52,948 nt of DNA from positions 1 to 52,948 of the forward strand of contig CAZHHG010000013.1 in assembly GCA_964532065.1 (NCBI GenBank), read 5' to 3'. This document shows, piece by piece, positions 44,374 to 51,999 of the stretch. Below the pieces are notes generated by a model, which did no database searches, was not told where the DNA came from, and saw nothing but the letters and a program-made list of their open reading frames with translations. The first letter of the stretch is position 1. Every line of letters starts with the position of its first letter. The translations under genes and the position numbers were made by a program. The DNA is from DSXH01 sp964532065. Lineage in GTDB: Bacteria > Bacteroidota > Ignavibacteria > Ignavibacteriales > Melioribacteraceae.

Positions 44374-45600
44374 ATGAGCAGCCTGAAATTAATTTTATCT
44401 CTGCTGATAGTTTTTCTTGCCGGATGCGAGACATCGTCACAATTTAACGATGAAATTCCCGTCCGCGAACTTACCCGATCTGAAAAACAGATTGTTGCCT
44501 CCGCGGATAACTTTGCCCTGAAAATATTTAAAACCATCGCGGAATCTGAAACAGGGAAAAATGTTTTTATTTCCCCCCTAAGCATTTCCATGGCACTTGG
44601 CATGACCCTTAACGGTGCCGACGGCACAACATATGAAGCGATGCGGAACACACTTTCGCTTTCGGGAATTACGCAGCAGGAGATCAACGAATCATATCAA
44701 TCATTAACCGAGCTTCTTACCGGTATAGACAGCCAAGTAATAATGCAGATTGCCAATTCAATCTGGTACCGGAACACAATTCCGTTCAAACAGGATTTTA
44801 TCGAAACAAACCGGAAATATTTTGATGCTTCAATTAATCCGATGAACTTCCGCGACCCGGCAACAATTAATATTATTAACAACTGGGTAAAAGAATCAAC
44901 AAACGGAAAGATCGACAAAATTGTGGAGAAGATTGATCCGGAAACTATAATGTTCCTTATAAACGCAATCTACTTTAAAGGTACATGGAAATATCAATTT
45001 GATAAAAATAAAACTACCGATGATGTGTTTAAGAAAGAATCGGGTGAAACCGTTGCCTGCAGGATGATGAACCTCGAAAATGATTTTTATCTTTCGTCAA
45101 ACGATTCATTCACTGTTATCGACCTCCCATACGGAAGAGGTAATTTCAGTATGACAATTCTCCTCCCCGCAAAAGATAAGAAGATTAAAGATGTAATCGG
45201 AACGCTCACAGATGCAAGCTGGGCCGGTCTTATTGCTGATCTAAGCAAGATGAAACGCCATCTTTACATGCCGAAATTCAGACTTGAATACAAAATCAAT
45301 CTTAACGAAACACTCAGGCAACTTGGAATGGGAGTGGCTTTTGAACCTTTCGGCGCTAACTTTAAGAAACTTTACGATGGAATTAACAACGCCTATATAA
45401 GCAATGTTGAACACAAAACTTTTGTGGATGTGAATGAAGAAGGTACAGAGGCCGCCGCCGTCACATCTGTGGAAATCGGCGTTACGTCAATAATGGATAA
45501 TATCATAAGACTTGATAGACCGTTCATATTTGTAATCAGGGAAAGAAATAGTAACTGCATTCTCTTTATCGGCAAGCTGGAGGATCCTTCGCTTCAGTAA
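44374..45600 (+). CDS. Serpin-family lipoprotein
   Basis: A 408-residue serpin, the protease-inhibitor fold, exported and anchored by Cys18 (lipobox FLAGC). Core motifs are complete: NVFISPLSISMALGMTLNGA, NAIYFKGTWKYQF, LPYGRGNFSMTILLP and the final RPFIFVIRERNSNCILFIGKL. The reactive loop begins with the inhibitory hinge EEGTEAAAVT (P17-P8, residues 355-364), with small residues at P12-P10, so it is likely to inhibit by the usual trapping mechanism. By alignment with alpha-1-antitrypsin the cleavage site falls near Thr371-Ser372 (GVTSIM), within one or two residues. That predicts an elastase- or subtilisin-like target. A ggggat site precedes ATG at 44374. The gene abuts the convergent U32 gene by 2 bases. 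Confidence 0.93.
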   Translation: MSSLKLILSLLIVFLAGCETSSQFNDEIPVRELTRSEKQIVASADNFALKIFKTIAESETGKNVFISPLSISMALGMTLNGADGTTYEAMRNTLSLSGITQQEINESYQSLTELLTGIDSQVIMQIANSIWYRNTIPFKQDFIETNRKYFDASINPMNFRDPATINIINNWVKESTNGKIDKIVEKIDPETIMFLINAIYFKGTWKYQFDKNKTTDDVFKKESGETVACRMMNLENDFYLSSNDSFTVIDLPYGRGNFSMTILLPAKDKKIKDVIGTLTDASWAGLIADLSKMKRHLYMPKFRLEYKINLNETLRQLGMGVAFEPFGANFKKLYDGINNAYISNVEHKTFVDVNEEGTEAAAVTSVEIGVTSIMDNIIRLDRPFIFVIRERNSNCILFIGKLEDPSLQ

Positions 45601-45602
45601 GA

Positions 45603-47438
45603 TTAATCGACTAATATCTCCATCAGGCAATCTTTGCAATTGAAGTGCAATCTATATTTCCGGCTTTCATTCACAAGATAGAGAGGCTCTTCAACTTTCT
45701 CATCTGTATCGAACGGGCAGAGCCCCATCTCATCTTTTATGCAATACTTACATGTCATAACGGTCTTGCCGGTGTGGTTGTTCTGCAATTCGAAACCTTG
45801 TTCAATTTCAAGAGCGCCGTGTTCTTTATAAAATTTTTCGGCCATTTTATTTGTTACGTTGAATTTATAATCAAGATTACTTTCGGGGATTATTAGTTCT
45901 GCGTTTTTGGTTCTTAGTTCAGGATCCTGTTTCCCATTCACAATTTTATGCTTTTCTATTCGCTCTGTTTCCAGTCTCTGTAATATTTTTCTTCTCATCT
46001 CATTAATAAAACTTATCTGAACAAATAACGGCTTTCCGTATTTTAATCTTACCGATGTGACTTCGAAAATTGTTCCTCCGCTTTTGGCAAATTGCTTTTT
46101 GATTGTATCATTAGCTTTTTCGGCATTAACGGCTATTTCTTTTTTGATTTCATAAGTATCCGTGACTTTTACATCGTCTTCATCTTCTGCGGTAATTTGT
46201 AATCCTTCTTCAATTTCTTCAATTATTATCTCCACTTTAATTAGTCTTTTGCATTCACGTCCCAATTGATTTTCAAATGAATGATCATAGTTCCGGTAAA
46301 TTTTCGTTCCCTGTTTTATTCCATTTAATTCATCTGTGTAAACTGTCTTCCCGTCGATACGATTAACATACATCCCGAATAATTCACCCTTGTTATCGTG
46401 GTAACACAATCCATCTCCGTTAGAAATTCTTTCAGTTGTTCCAATTACAAAGCAGTTCTTCTTAACTTCTGTGACTTTACCCAAATATTTACCCGTGGAT
46501 TTGGGCGAATCGTGAGAAGAAACATGATCCGTTCTGTCATTTAAAAAGTAGGTTGTGTAACCCCGGTTAAATGTTCTTTCAGGATCGGGTTCGAAAGGAA
46601 TAATTGAATAACCCGATGATGCCCGCTCATACTTATTATTATTTCTTATTATGTCGTCAATCTGCTGACGGTAGAACGCTGTAATATTTTTAACGTAACT
46701 TACATCTTTAAGCCGACCTTCTATTTTGAACGATGTTATTCCGGCTTTAACGAGATCATTCAAGTACTCCGAAAGATTCAGGTCCCGGAGTGATAAAAGA
46801 TGTTTGTTCTCAATCATTACTTTACCGTTCGCATCAACAAGCGAATAAGGAAGCCGGCAATTCTGAGCGCACTCCCCCCGGTTAGCACTCCGTCCGGTAA
46901 GCTCGTGACTCATATAGCACTGGCCACTGAGGCTTACACATAAAGCGCCATGTACAAAAAACTCAAGCTCGGCATTAACTTCCTTCTTAATCTGTTTTAT
47001 CTCATCAATTGTAAGCTCGCGTGCCAGAATTATTCTCTTTATCCCGAGCCGGTCTAAGAATTTAATCCGTTCGATTTCATAATTGTGAGTCTGTGTGGAC
47101 GCATATAGCTGAACCGGCGGTAGATCCATTTCGAGAAGGGACATATCCTGGAATATTATTGCATCAACTTCCATCTCATAAAGTTTATTAATAAGGTTCT
47201 TAACATCCGGCAGTTCTTCGTCATAGAAGACCGTATTTATTGTTACATAAACTTCTGCCCAGTATTTATGAGCATAATCGACGAGTTTGCGGATATCTTC
47301 AAGAGAATTGCCCGCAGCAGCCCGGGCGCCGAATTGAGGGGCGCCGATATATACCGCATCGGCTCCGCAATTAATTGCGGCAATTCCGGTTTCTAGATCC
47401 TTTGCCGGTGAGAGAAGTTCTAATTTAATTTTGGACAT
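45603..47438 (-). CDS. rlhA: U32 family protein, RlhA type
   Basis: A 611-residue U32 family protein. The N-terminal TIM barrel has LSPAKDLETGIAAINCGADAVYIGAPQFGAR. The four cysteines that bind the iron-sulfur cluster in the family are Cys167, Cys174, Cys190 and Cys194 (CVSLSGQC...GECAQNC). The wording HELTGRSANRGECAQNCRLPYSLVD and SFKIEGRLKDVSYVKNITAFYR is that of RlhA, which hydroxylates C2501 of 23S rRNA, rather than that of TrhP or UbiU/UbiV. The extra C-terminal part ending in CKYCIKDEMGLCPF...CKDCLME is Cys-rich and shared with RlhA-like proteins. No signal peptide is present. Substrate identity is thus a subfamily inference. A tail-to-tail gap of 2 bases separates it from the serpin. 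Confidence 0.82.
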   Translation of the reverse strand: MSKIKLELLSPAKDLETGIAAINCGADAVYIGAPQFGARAAAGNSLEDIRKLVDYAHKYWAEVYVTINTVFYDEELPDVKNLINKLYEMEVDAIIFQDMSLLEMDLPPVQLYASTQTHNYEIERIKFLDRLGIKRIILARELTIDEIKQIKKEVNAELEFFVHGALCVSLSGQCYMSHELTGRSANRGECAQNCRLPYSLVDANGKVMIENKHLLSLRDLNLSEYLNDLVKAGITSFKIEGRLKDVSYVKNITAFYRQQIDDIIRNNNKYERASSGYSIIPFEPDPERTFNRGYTTYFLNDRTDHVSSHDSPKSTGKYLGKVTEVKKNCFVIGTTERISNGDGLCYHDNKGELFGMYVNRIDGKTVYTDELNGIKQGTKIYRNYDHSFENQLGRECKRLIKVEIIIEEIEEGLQITAEDEDDVKVTDTYEIKKEIAVNAEKANDTIKKQFAKSGGTIFEVTSVRLKYGKPLFVQISFINEMRRKILQRLETERIEKHKIVNGKQDPELRTKNAELIIPESNLDYKFNVTNKMAEKFYKEHGALEIEQGFELQNNHTGKTVMTCKYCIKDEMGLCPFDTDEKVEEPLYLVNESRKYRLHFNCKDCLMEILVD

Positions 47439-47490
47439 TAATTATTTCCACATTTATGTAAAGATAAAAAAACGAAGAGGTTTAGAGAAT

Positions 47491-47581
47491 ATTATCACGC
47501 AGAGAACGCAGGGTAAGTACTAAGATCGCAGAGAAAAACTTTGCGATCTCTGCGTTTCCTTAGCGGGCTCCGCGAGATAAT
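47491..47581. repeat. Dispersed inverted-repeat element rich in GCAGAGA
   Basis: The 175-base gap between the GH97 and U32 genes holds an imperfect hairpin of about 90 bases. The outer arms are ATTATCACGC (47491-47500) and GCGAGATAAT (47572-47581). Inside lie GATCGCA (47524-47530) with TGCGATC (47542-47548), and several copies of GCAGAGA and its complement. A motif of the form CGCAGAGA...TCTCTGCG is known as a widely dispersed repeat in many Gram-negative genomes. Its outer stem and flanking T-run may also serve as the GH97 terminator. Confidence 0.55.
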
Positions 47582-47613
47582 CTTTTTTATTACTTAGGCA
47601 ACCTTTTAGTATT

Positions 47614-49764
47614 CTACCAAATTTTAATTGCGCATCCTCCGCCGGGTGCAAGTTTAATATTCAAAACATCCTTAGATGAAACACTCTTTGTAGTTATCTC
47701 GTAAGCCATGGGGTTCTTTTCCCAATGGGCGTCTTTTGAATCGGCGTAGATCTCTGCTTTGTAACTTTTATTATTCTCTAAAAAGGCTAATGGAATCACC
47801 GCGGTTCTTTCATGCTCATCTGTTATTGCGCCAACAAACCATTCGTTTTTTCCTTTGGCTTTACGCGCAACAGTAATATAATCACCCGGTTCTGCTTCTA
47901 TATATTTTGAATCATCCCAGTCAACCGCAACATCTTTAATAAACTGAAAAGCATCGGGAAGTTTCTCATAGTTTTCGGGTAAGTCCGCCGCCATCTGTAA
48001 TGGCGAATACATTGTAACATAAAGCGCAAGCTGTTTTGCCAGGGTTGTGTGAACCTGTTCTTTTTTATCGGGATTATAATAATTCATCTTGATCTGAAAA
48101 ATACCGGGTGTATAATCCATCGGTCCACCCATCAAGCGGGTGAAAGGTAGAATTGTCTCGTGTTCGGGGGGATTCCCAACGCTCCAGGCATTGAATTCAT
48201 TACCGCGTGCCGCTTCGCAGGCAAGCCAGTTCGGATAGGTTCTGTGAAGTCCCGTTGGCCGGACCGGCTCGTGAGCGTTGAGCATTAGCCTGTTCTTGGC
48301 AAGTCGCTCGGCAACTCTTACATAATGCTGAACCATCCACTGCCCGTCGTGAAATTCACCGCGCGGAATAATGCGGGCGACATAACCGGTTTTCACCGCG
48401 GGGTAACCATACTTTTTCATAAACTGATAAGCTTCGTCCATTCTTCTTTCATAATTAGTAACCGATGCGGATGTTTCGTGATGCATTATCATCTTAACGC
48501 CTTTCAACGAAGCATACCTGGAAATCTCCTCAACATCAAAATCGGGGTACGGTGTTACAAAGTCGAAAACCTCTTCTTTCCACCTGCCATGCCAGTCCTC
48601 CCATCCTACATTCCATCCTTCAACAAGAACTCCGTCGAACCCGTGTTCGGCGGCAAAGTCGATATACCTCTTGGTTCTTTCGGTAGTGGCTCCGTGACGT
48701 CCGTTCGGTTTAAGACTCTTCCAGTCGGTCAGGTCAAGACTAACATTGCTGACGTCGGAATAATTCCAGGATGAAATGCCAATATGCATTTCCCACCAGA
48801 TACCGACGTACTTCATCGGTTTAATCCAGCTTGTGTCTCCGATTTTTGATGGTTCGTTAAGATTAAGAATCATCTTCGAAGCTAGAATCTCCTCTGCTAT
48901 ATCACTCACAATTATTGTCCGCCATGGTGTTTTGCAGGGAGTTCTCATGTACGCTTTATTTCCGACTGCGTCAGGTACTAGACGGGATTCCAAAACAAAA
49001 TTCGATTGATCAATTTCGAGATGCATTGCCGGATAATCGATAAGGGCCGCCTCAAAAATATTTATGTATAATCCTTCTGAGGATTTCATCATCAGCGGAG
49101 TTTGAACAAAGTTTTTGCCGATAATTGTCCTGGAAAAAATCTCATTTACATTCTTTCCAAAAAGAGCATCTACTTTACTCAGCGGTGATTTAGTATAGTA
49201 ATATTCATTTGTATCATAGTCACCCGGAATCCAGAAGGCGATATGATCGCCGGTAAGACCGAATTGAGTCAGTTCCTCTTCGACCGTGAAATAACCGAGA
49301 TTATTCTGAACCGGGAATTCATAACGGAAACCGAGTCCATCATTATAAAGCCGGAAGCGGATAATTATTTCCCGGTTATTTACTTGAGGCTGTGCAAGTG
49401 TAACCGCGAGCTCCCGGTAATTATTCCGGATCGATTTCACTTCGCCCCAGACGGGCTCCCATGTTTCATCAAATACAGAGGTATCGATTTTCGTTATAAC
49501 AAAGTTTTTATCGAGCGAAGGAACTTCTGCAAATTCAAGCCCCGGAACAATCGCCATATTCTTATCCGTGTACATATCTTTCAGTCTCAAGCCAAGCCGG
49601 CTCGGTTTTATTACCTGTATATCTTGTCTGCTCAAACTGTAAACCGGAACGCCATCAGTGTTTAGTGAAAAATTAAGAGTCAGCTTGCCGTCGGGTGATG
49701 TGATCGATTGTGAATAAAGAACTGAAGTTGAGAGAATTATAAGAACGTAAATAATCCTTTTCAT
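47614..49764 (-). CDS. GH97 family glycoside hydrolase (alpha-glucosidase-like)
   Basis: A 716-residue enzyme of glycoside hydrolase family 97, exported by a signal peptide (MKRIIYVLIILSTSVLYS). The family opening SPDGKLTLNFSL is followed by an N-terminal beta domain and a catalytic barrel with SWNYSDVSN, FDGVLVEGWNVGWEDW, KMIMHHETSASVTNYE and HEPVRPTGLHRTYPNW. HHET carries the His and Glu that in SusB, the inverting alpha-glucosidase, act at the active site, while retaining GH97 enzymes use an Asp elsewhere; the SusB-like residue favours an inverting alpha-glucosidase. The C-terminal beta domain ends in GGGCAIKIW. An agaggaat ribosome site supports ATG at 49764. It probably finishes the glucan breakdown begun by the GH13 enzyme. 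Confidence 0.9.
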   Translation of the reverse strand: MKRIIYVLIILSTSVLYSQSITSPDGKLTLNFSLNTDGVPVYSLSRQDIQVIKPSRLGLRLKDMYTDKNMAIVPGLEFAEVPSLDKNFVITKIDTSVFDETWEPVWGEVKSIRNNYRELAVTLAQPQVNNREIIIRFRLYNDGLGFRYEFPVQNNLGYFTVEEELTQFGLTGDHIAFWIPGDYDTNEYYYTKSPLSKVDALFGKNVNEIFSRTIIGKNFVQTPLMMKSSEGLYINIFEAALIDYPAMHLEIDQSNFVLESRLVPDAVGNKAYMRTPCKTPWRTIIVSDIAEEILASKMILNLNEPSKIGDTSWIKPMKYVGIWWEMHIGISSWNYSDVSNVSLDLTDWKSLKPNGRHGATTERTKRYIDFAAEHGFDGVLVEGWNVGWEDWHGRWKEEVFDFVTPYPDFDVEEISRYASLKGVKMIMHHETSASVTNYERRMDEAYQFMKKYGYPAVKTGYVARIIPRGEFHDGQWMVQHYVRVAERLAKNRLMLNAHEPVRPTGLHRTYPNWLACEAARGNEFNAWSVGNPPEHETILPFTRLMGGPMDYTPGIFQIKMNYYNPDKKEQVHTTLAKQLALYVTMYSPLQMAADLPENYEKLPDAFQFIKDVAVDWDDSKYIEAEPGDYITVARKAKGKNEWFVGAITDEHERTAVIPLAFLENNKSYKAEIYADSKDAHWEKNPMAYEITTKSVSSKDVLNIKLAPGGGCAIKIW

Positions 49765-49926
49765 CTATTCCTCTGAATTGAAGTGATAAGATATATGAAA
49801 TTAATTACCGGCAAATTATCTGGATGCAGGCCTATAATCAAGATGGAATTTGTGTAAAACCTCTGAGTATATGGAAGAAGTTATTATAAAGATAATGCCC
49901 TTTTCGATTTCCGCATATTCATTTTT

Positions 49927-50256
49927 TCAGTCAACAATCAGCAGTTTAACATATCCGTTAGTTCTTGATCGGTGAGGAATATCGTCGTCGGCAACCTGAT
50001 AGCTCATTCCCGGATAAAGCGTGGTAACTCTACCGTCCTTTAGTTCTGTTATCAACTCTCCCTCTAACACATAAACAACATGACCCCTGCTGCACCAGTG
50101 GTCAGCCAGATAATTTTCGGAGTACTCGACAATTCTTACGCGTAAATTTCCTTCTTCAAAAGTTCTCCAGTAAGCTATTCCCGATTCACCCTTGTGTTCC
50201 GTCCGATCAACTTTGTTCCAGTCGGTAATCGTATAATTTACCTTTTCAATTTTCAT
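49927..50256 (-). CDS. Small cupin protein (DHCW-motif type)
   Basis: A 109-residue single cupin barrel. The family wording GIAYWRTFEEGNLRVRIVEY, then the metal-type motif YLADHWCSRGHVVYVLEGEL, GMSYQVADDDIPH and LLIVD are all present. It is the small DHCW-type cupin of Bacteroidota and others, with His and Cys in DHWC likely to bind metal. The reaction is not known. It is the last gene in a same-strand group: a transglutaminase-like gene ends 11 bases upstream, and an alpha/beta hydrolase gene precedes that. An aaggatt site fits ATG at 50256. Confidence 0.85.
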   Translation of the reverse strand: MKIEKVNYTITDWNKVDRTEHKGESGIAYWRTFEEGNLRVRIVEYSENYLADHWCSRGHVVYVLEGELITELKDGRVTTLYPGMSYQVADDDIPHRSRTNGYVKLLIVD

Positions 50257-50267
50257 AAAAAATCCTT

Positions 50268-50912
50268 CTACTTTTTTTTAGCCGGTTTAAAGAGGCCCTC
50301 TTCAACCGATCCGGAAAAACAGAGATCAACCACTTCCTTGTCAGCCGCGGAAAGATCCTTTATCATTTTTTTAGTCAGAAGCGGATAATGCTTTATTCTA
50401 AAAAGATAATCTCCTATGAATTCCAGATCGTCATCGGTAGTCATCCAGTTGAATTTATCGAAACGGGAAAGGTTGACTGGAACCGAGTAGCTTCGTAAAG
50501 ATTTTTCGCCGAGCGTATTGAAATAAAAGTCGAAGTACGACATAACCAGCTCCCTCAGCGTTCTGTAGACAGGTTCCCGGAATCTCAGAACTGTTGTATT
50601 CGATTTTGCAACGGCCCCGAAACAATCATTCTGTTTGAAGATTGCTATAACATGATCGTCATCGTTCTCAGCCATAAGATCAACAATAACGGGTTTATGT
50701 CCCAGCACTCTTAAAGCAGCCGCTGCAAACAAGGCTCCTTCAAAACAGTTTGCCTTCCGGCTTTTGATAATATTCCTTGGAGAACAGGTTTTATATTCCG
50801 GATTATAATCAGTTTCATTAAGGAATTTTTGAATCCCGGCAGGGGATTTAAATTCTCTAATAAATTTTAATTCTTCTTTATTGAATAAGTTTGTTTGTAT
50901 TACTGAGCGCAT
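50268..50912 (-). CDS. Transglutaminase-like cysteine protein
   Basis: A 214-residue protein with the transglutaminase/peptidase-like fold. A cysteine-histidine site is visible as Cys56 in RKANCFEGALFAAAALRVLG and His87 in DDDHVIAIF; CFGAVAKSN (97-105) supplies a further polar residue. The start at 50912 (ATG) is chosen because the longer reading up to 50996 would overlap the upstream gene by 71 bases and add residues that do not look like part of the fold. The gap to the alpha/beta hydrolase is then 13 bases and to the cupin 11 bases, giving a compact operon. Peptide cleavage or amide transfer is possible, but the natural substrate is unknown. Confidence 0.72.
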   Translation of the reverse strand: MRSVIQTNLFNKEELKFIREFKSPAGIQKFLNETDYNPEYKTCSPRNIIKSRKANCFEGALFAAAALRVLGHKPVIVDLMAENDDDHVIAIFKQNDCFGAVAKSNTTVLRFREPVYRTLRELVMSYFDFYFNTLGEKSLRSYSVPVNLSRFDKFNWMTTDDDLEFIGDYLFRIKHYPLLTKKMIKDLSAADKEVVDLCFSGSVEEGLFKPAKKK

Positions 50913-50925
50913 TCCGCACCAAATA

Positions 50926-51858
50926 TTATTTATTTCGATTTTTAAGAAAATTTCGGATTGTTGTAAAATAAAATTCCGGTTTTTCAATGTGAACAAAATG
51001 ACCGCTTTTTTCTACAATATGCAGTTCGGAGTTGTTTATCTCTTGCCCCATTCTTTCAATTGCTTCTGTTGGTATAACATCGTATTCACCGTGAATTATC
51101 AGAGTAGGGCATTTAATATTTTTCAACTCCTCGAACAGATTATAGTTCAACATGTAAGGTCCAAAGTTTGCCGAACTGGAAAAAAATTTCTTTATTCTAT
51201 CGCTGTCGAAGTAATTGAAGTTTTTTTTCTCCGCCAGTGTAGAATCGTAAAAATACGTCTTCATACGGATGTTCATAAATTCTCTGAAAAGATCGGGGTC
51301 CGAACGCAACTCCGGTTTTTGAGAAATTTCCGTAAGCCGTTCAAGCTCTTTCTTTGATAACCGCTTCATAATTGTCTGCTGAACCTGTTGAAGATACTCG
51401 CTGCTTCCGGGAGCCGGTTCAAGTAAAACCAGATTTTTTACTCGGTCCGGATATTTTAGCACATAATTTATTGCAATTAACGCTCCCCAGGACTGACCTA
51501 CTAAATTCATTTTTTCAAGTCCGAATTCCTTTCGGACTCCATCAAGATCTTCAATCATAGTAACCATTGAAGCTGGTTGATCTTTTTTAATCTCCTCCGA
51601 TTTTCCACATCCGCGCTGATCATAAAAAATAAGTTTGTAATTATCACTTAATTGTTTGAAGGGTTCGTAGAGATAATCGTGAGCAAGGCCGGGACCTCCA
51701 TGGACAACTACAAGTGATTCGCCGGAGCCAATAGTTCTGCAGAAAATCTTTGATCCATTAATCTCTTTAATCGATCCGTTTGCCTGAGAAAATAAAGCTC
51801 CCGGGCTGAACATTAACAAATAAAAAAATAGAACGGTAATAAAGGAGTGTCGTCTCAT
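50926..51858 (-). CDS. Exported alpha/beta hydrolase, proline iminopeptidase-like
   Basis: A 310-residue hydrolase with signal peptide (MRRHSFITVLFFYLLMFSPGALFSQ). The proline-iminopeptidase type is supported by HGGPG (53-57), FYDQRGCGKSE (78-88), nucleophile Ser123 in GQSWGALIAI, the acid in HGEYDVIPTEA and the base in SGHFVHIEKPE near the C terminus. The export signal puts it in the periplasm. Members of this group release N-terminal residues from peptides, or hydrolyse esters, and cannot be told apart by sequence alone. AGGAG at 51864-51868 fixes ATG at 51858; an upstream TTG in frame would only add five residues. It leads the three-gene group ending with the cupin. Confidence 0.88.
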   Translation of the reverse strand: MRRHSFITVLFFYLLMFSPGALFSQANGSIKEINGSKIFCRTIGSGESLVVVHGGPGLAHDYLYEPFKQLSDNYKLIFYDQRGCGKSEEIKKDQPASMVTMIEDLDGVRKEFGLEKMNLVGQSWGALIAINYVLKYPDRVKNLVLLEPAPGSSEYLQQVQQTIMKRLSKKELERLTEISQKPELRSDPDLFREFMNIRMKTYFYDSTLAEKKNFNYFDSDRIKKFFSSSANFGPYMLNYNLFEELKNIKCPTLIIHGEYDVIPTEAIERMGQEINNSELHIVEKSGHFVHIEKPEFYFTTIRNFLKNRNK

Positions 51859-51863
51859 ACTAT

Positions 51864-51868
51864 CTCCT
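51864..51868 (-). promoter_or_regulatory. Ribosome site that fixes the alpha/beta hydrolase start
   Basis: AGGAG lies 5 bases before ATG at 51858. It sits inside the longer reading from TTG at 51873, so the ATG that gives a normal signal peptide is the start. Confidence 0.8.
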
Positions 51869-51999
51869 ATCAATAAATTGATTACTGCCCTTGTCGGTTC
51901 AGAAGAATCAAAATAAATTTACTGTAAGAACACGGGAAACAGCAAGCATCAATTTAATGGAAACTTTGGTCAACAAGAAATAACATTAAAATAATTCAG

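Noticed and set aside
48325..48774. 149-residue plus-strand reading.
   Set aside because: It is antisense to the GH97 catalytic barrel, with no family similarity of its own.
50881..51357. 158-residue plus-strand reading.
   Set aside because: It is antisense to the alpha/beta hydrolase and transglutaminase-like genes and has shadow-type composition.
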